A program made the translations under genes and the position numbers. From contig NC_020504.1 of the NCBI RefSeq assembly GCF_000349325.1, forward strand, positions 7,358,326 to 7,422,325: a stretch of 64,000 nt of DNA, read 5' to 3'. This DNA comes from Streptomyces davaonensis JCM 4913 (GTDB taxonomy: Bacteria; Actinomycetota; Actinomycetes; Streptomycetales; Streptomycetaceae). Shown here in pieces: positions 61,298 to 64,000 of this stretch; position 1 is the first letter of the stretch; every line of letters starts with the position of its first letter. The notes beneath the pieces were generated by a model. The model saw nothing but the letters and a program-made list of their open reading frames with translations, searched no databases and was not told the DNA's origin.

Positions 61298-62233
61298 ATG
61301 GCCCAAGCCGCTGCCGTGGCGAAGCCGCCCGCGCCACCGAGGCGGCGCCGTGCCTCCGCGACCCCGCGCAGGCTCCCTTACCTGCTGATCGCCCCGGCCG
61401 CCCTGCTCATGCTCGGCTTCATCGCCTACCCGGTCATCAGCGTCTTCTACTACAGCCTCCAGAACTACAACCCCACCAAGCCCTGGCGGAACGGCTACGC
61501 GGGCTTCGACAACTTCGTCCACGCCTTCACCGACGACCCGCTGTTCTGGGACACCCTGACCTTCAGCGCCAAGTGGGTCTTCGTCGAGGTCGGACTCCAG
61601 TTGCTGTTCGGACTCGCGCTGGCCCTCATCGTCAACCAGACCTTCGTCGGGCGGGCCATGGGCCGTGCGCTGGTCTTCTCGCCGTGGGCCGTCTCGGGCG
61701 TGCTGACCTCCGCGATCTGGGTGCTCCTCTACAACTCCCAGACGGGCATCACCCGTTACCTCGCGGACATGGGCATCGGCTCCTACGGCACCAGCTGGCT
61801 GTCGGACACCTCCACCGTCTTCCCGGCGGCGATCGTCGCCGACCTGTGGCGCGGGGTGCCCTTCTTCGCGATCCTCATCCTCGCCGACCTCCAGTCCGTC
61901 TCCAAGGACCTCTACGAGGCCGCCGAGGTCGACGGGGCCAGCCGGTTCAAGCAGTTCTGGCACATCACGCTGCCGCATCTGAAGGACGCCATCATCCTGT
62001 CCACGCTGCTGCGCGCGGTCTGGGAGTTCAACAACGTCGATCTGCTCTACACCCTCACCGGCGGCGGACCCGCGGGCGAGACGACGACCCTCCCGCTGTA
62101 CATCGCCAACACCAGCGTCGACGCCCACAACTTCGGCTACGCATCCGCCCTGACGACGGTCGCGTTCGTGATCCTGCTCTTCTGCTCGATGGTCTATCTG
62201 CGGCTGAGCAAGTTCGGAGGTGAGAGCAAGTGA
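61298..62233 (+). CDS. Sugar ABC transporter permease (MalF type)
   Basis: A 311-residue permease with six helices; EAA loop EAAEVDGASRFKQFWHITLPH. ATG 61298 follows ACGGAGAGA, and the frame upstream overlaps the dehydratase gene in another frame. With the next permease it forms an importer, probably for a sugar acid or pectin oligomer. No substrate-binding protein or ATPase gene is in the window. Confidence 0.92.
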   Translation: MAQAAAVAKPPAPPRRRRASATPRRLPYLLIAPAALLMLGFIAYPVISVFYYSLQNYNPTKPWRNGYAGFDNFVHAFTDDPLFWDTLTFSAKWVFVEVGLQLLFGLALALIVNQTFVGRAMGRALVFSPWAVSGVLTSAIWVLLYNSQTGITRYLADMGIGSYGTSWLSDTSTVFPAAIVADLWRGVPFFAILILADLQSVSKDLYEAAEVDGASRFKQFWHITLPHLKDAIILSTLLRAVWEFNNVDLLYTLTGGGPAGETTTLPLYIANTSVDAHNFGYASALTTVAFVILLFCSMVYLRLSKFGGESK

Positions 62234-63123
62234 GCATCAAGGAAGCCGCCCCGGTCATGGACACCGCCCCCAAGTCCCCGCCGCCGCCCCGCCCTTCGGG
62301 CAAGCACCGCGCCTGGGACGAGGTCCCGCGCTGGCAGATCTACCTCCCGCTCGGCATCTACCTGCTCTTCACCCTGATCCCCTTCTACTGGATCCTGCTC
62401 TTCGCGCTCCGCCCGGCCGGCTCGACCTCCCTGGTGCCCTGGCCGATGACCTTCGACCACTTCGACAAGGTCTGGAACGAGCGCAGCTTCGGCACGTACT
62501 TCCAGAACAGCGTCTACGTCGGTCTCGCCACCCTGGTGATGACGACGGTGGTCGCCCTGGCCGGCGGCTATGCCCTCGCCCGGTTCGACTTCAAGATCAA
62601 GCGGGCGTTCATGCTGGCCCTGCTCTGCTCCCAGTTCGTGCCGGGCGCGCTGCTGCTGGTGCCGCTGTTCGAGATCTTCGCCGAGCTCCAGATGATCAAC
62701 TCGCTGGGCAGCGTCATCCTCGCGGAGACCGTCTTCCAACTGCCGCTGTCGATGTTCCTGATCAGCAACTTCATCAAGAACGTGCCGTACTCCCTGGAGG
62801 AGGCCGCCTGGGTGGACGGCTGCGGCCGGCTACGGGCCTTCCGGGTCGTCGTACTGCCGCTGCTGCGGCCCGGACTGATCGCCGTCGGCTCCTTCGCCTT
62901 CGTGCACTCCTGGAACCACTTCCTGTTCGCCCTGATGTTCCTCAACAACCAGGACAAGCAGACCATCCCGGTCGGCCTCAACACCCTGATGAGCGCGGAC
63001 AGCGTCGACCTCGGCGCGCTCGCCGCGGGCGGCATCGTCGCGGCCGTACCCGTGGTGATCGTGTTCGCCTTCATCCAGAAGTGGCTGATCACCGGCTTCA
63101 GCGCCGGGGCGGTGAAGGGATGA
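62230..63123 (+). CDS. Sugar ABC transporter permease (MalG type)
   Basis: A 297-residue permease with six helices; EAA loop EEAAWVDGCGRLRAFRVVVLP. GTG 62230 overlaps the upstream stop (GTGA), and its own stop overlaps the start of the pectate lyase remnant. Partner of the MalF-type permease. Confidence 0.92.
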   Translation: MSIKEAAPVMDTAPKSPPPPRPSGKHRAWDEVPRWQIYLPLGIYLLFTLIPFYWILLFALRPAGSTSLVPWPMTFDHFDKVWNERSFGTYFQNSVYVGLATLVMTTVVALAGGYALARFDFKIKRAFMLALLCSQFVPGALLLVPLFEIFAELQMINSLGSVILAETVFQLPLSMFLISNFIKNVPYSLEEAAWVDGCGRLRAFRVVVLPLLRPGLIAVGSFAFVHSWNHFLFALMFLNNQDKQTIPVGLNTLMSADSVDLGALAAGGIVAAVPVVIVFAFIQKWLITGFSAGAVKG

Positions 63124-63506
63124 GACGGCACTGGTTCATCGTCCCGCCGGCCCTGCTCGGGGTGTTCGGCTTCCCCGCGCACGCCGAGGGCCGCGACATC
63201 GGCCGCGACACCCTGCCCGCGAACGACGGCTACGCCACCGACGGCTACGACCGGAAGCAGTACCTCACCGCCTACGACCCCCGCACCTGGGGCGCCGCCA
63301 AACCGAGCGTCCTGAAGGGTGCGAGCCTCCAGGTCAGGGATGCCGCCAACGTCATCGTCCGCAACCTCGCCTTCACCACCCCCGGCCATATCGAGGTCGC
63401 CGACCTGGTCAAGGGCTGGACACCTACCCTGCACACAAAGATCGACAGCGCCGCGGCGGCCGACCGAGCGGTGGCCCGTGGCGCGGGCGCAGGGAGGATC
63501 CCATGA
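63120..63506 (+). pseudogene. In-frame compressed pectate lyase remnant
   Basis: A 128-residue open frame that keeps pieces of a polysaccharide lyase family 1 pectate lyase in order: a signal peptide (FIVPPALLGVFGFPAHA), GRDIGRDTLPANDG, then YATDGYDRKQYLTAYDP, then LKGASLQVRDAANVIVRNLAF, and a C-terminus TPTLHTKIDSA...GAGAGRIP. Full enzymes have about 400 residues or more; the catalytic and calcium-binding middle is missing. Several in-frame deletions must have occurred. It lies in a sugar-acid cluster where a pectate lyase fits, and it overlaps both neighbours by four bases. Confidence 0.75.
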
Positions 63507-64000
63507 GCGTAGACATCGTCCTGGCGGGCGCGCGCGGGCACGGCCGCTGGCACCTGGACAACATCCGACGGCTCCAGGACAAGGGCGTCGTCCGGCTCGC
63601 CGGAGTCTGCGAGCTGACGCCGCTGACCGAGGAGGAGATCCCCGAGGGGCTCGGCACGCCCGAGCAGTCCGCCGACTTCGGCTCGCTGCTGGACTCCACC
63701 GGCGCCCGGGTCGCGGTGATCTGCACCCCGATCCCGACCCACACGGACCTGGCGCTCGAAGCGGCCCGGCGCGGCGTGCACCTCCTCCTGGAGAAGCCGC
63801 CCGCCCCGTCCTACGCCGAGTTCCGGCGCATGGCCGACGGGGTCGCCGAAGCCGGGGTCGCCTGCCAGATCGGCTTCCAGTCGCTCGGCTCGCACGCGGT
63901 GCCCGCGATCCGTCGGATGATCGCCGACGGCACCATCGGCGAACTCGTCGGCATCGGTGGCGCCGGCGCCTGGGCCCGCCCCGAGTCCTACTACCGGCGT
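63503..64000 (+). CDS. Gfo/Idh/MocA-family oxidoreductase (partial, runs off the edge)
   Basis: The first 166 residues of an NAD(P)-dependent sugar oxidoreductase. The Rossmann motif is VDIVLAGARGHGRWHLDNI, followed by VAVICTPIPTHTDLALEAA and the EKPPAPS motif with the catalytic lysine. ATG 63503 overlaps the previous stop and follows GGGAGG. The rest lies beyond the window. It continues the sugar catabolic operon. Confidence 0.9.
   Translation, partial: MSVDIVLAGARGHGRWHLDNIRRLQDKGVVRLAGVCELTPLTEEEIPEGLGTPEQSADFGSLLDSTGARVAVICTPIPTHTDLALEAARRGVHLLLEKPPAPSYAEFRRMADGVAEAGVACQIGFQSLGSHAVPAIRRMIADGTIGELVGIGGAGAWARPESYYRR

Overview
The window is a piece of a Streptomyces-type actinomycete chromosome. 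The DNA is very GC-rich with strong third-position GC bias, GTG and TTG starts are common, and many genes overlap their neighbour by ATGA or GTGA. The gene order (heme O synthase beside a transketolase-transaldolase-G6PDH operon, a sufR-B-D-ferredoxin-C-S-U-T operon, dapD and dapA) and typical Streptomyces intergenic repeats agree with this. No insertion sequence, prophage, CRISPR array or canonical tRNA gene was found.

Layout. 1-7 kb: an oxidative and non-oxidative pentose phosphate operon on the minus strand (tkt, tal, zwf, opcA, pgl). 7-14 kb: ctaB and ctaA for heme A, two TTA-codon genes, an ABC exporter and an AAC(3)-type acetyltransferase. 14.1-20.7 kb: the SUF iron-sulfur cluster operon, headed by sufR with a CAAC-N6-GTTG site on its start codon. 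20.7-28 kb: an AbfB-domain protein, an SMR pump with its TetR regulator, dapD, a SigE-family sigma factor with a membrane partner, dapA and small conserved proteins. 28-33.9 kb: an exporter locus with a DUF4097 protein and an unusual HTH-MarR fusion, a monooxygenase behind a SoxR-like box, and an ArsR-AHSA1 pair. 33.9-41.8 kb: a secreted nuclease, a three-gene module that looks Pycsar-like (cyclic-nucleotide-binding regulator, nucleotide-cyclase-fold membrane protein, Pycsar-effector-type membrane protein), and phoX behind a PHO box.

41.9-43.8 kb: two tandem Y-RNA-like non-coding RNAs, the second carrying a circularly permuted tRNA mimic, directly upstream of a Ro60/TROVE protein gene. 43.9-47.2 kb: a GntR regulator with ACC deaminase, and a double TerD protein. 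47.2-52.5 kb: a DeoR-controlled polyol or sugar ABC transporter with a zinc alcohol dehydrogenase. 52.8-64 kb: hexuronate and sugar-acid catabolism (uronate dehydrogenase, ketodeoxyglucarate dehydratase, a second GntR-controlled cluster with a DHDPS-fold enzyme, an IlvD/Edd dehydratase and ABC permeases) with a shrunken but still open pectate lyase remnant. The last gene runs off the right edge.

The most interesting items are the Y RNA pair with Ro, the putative cyclic-nucleotide module, the SoxR box held between the arms of a long palindrome, the compressed pectate lyase, and two families of dispersed intergenic repeats. Start sites were chosen by eye from ribosome binding sites and overlaps. 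Family names come from motif recognition, not from searches.
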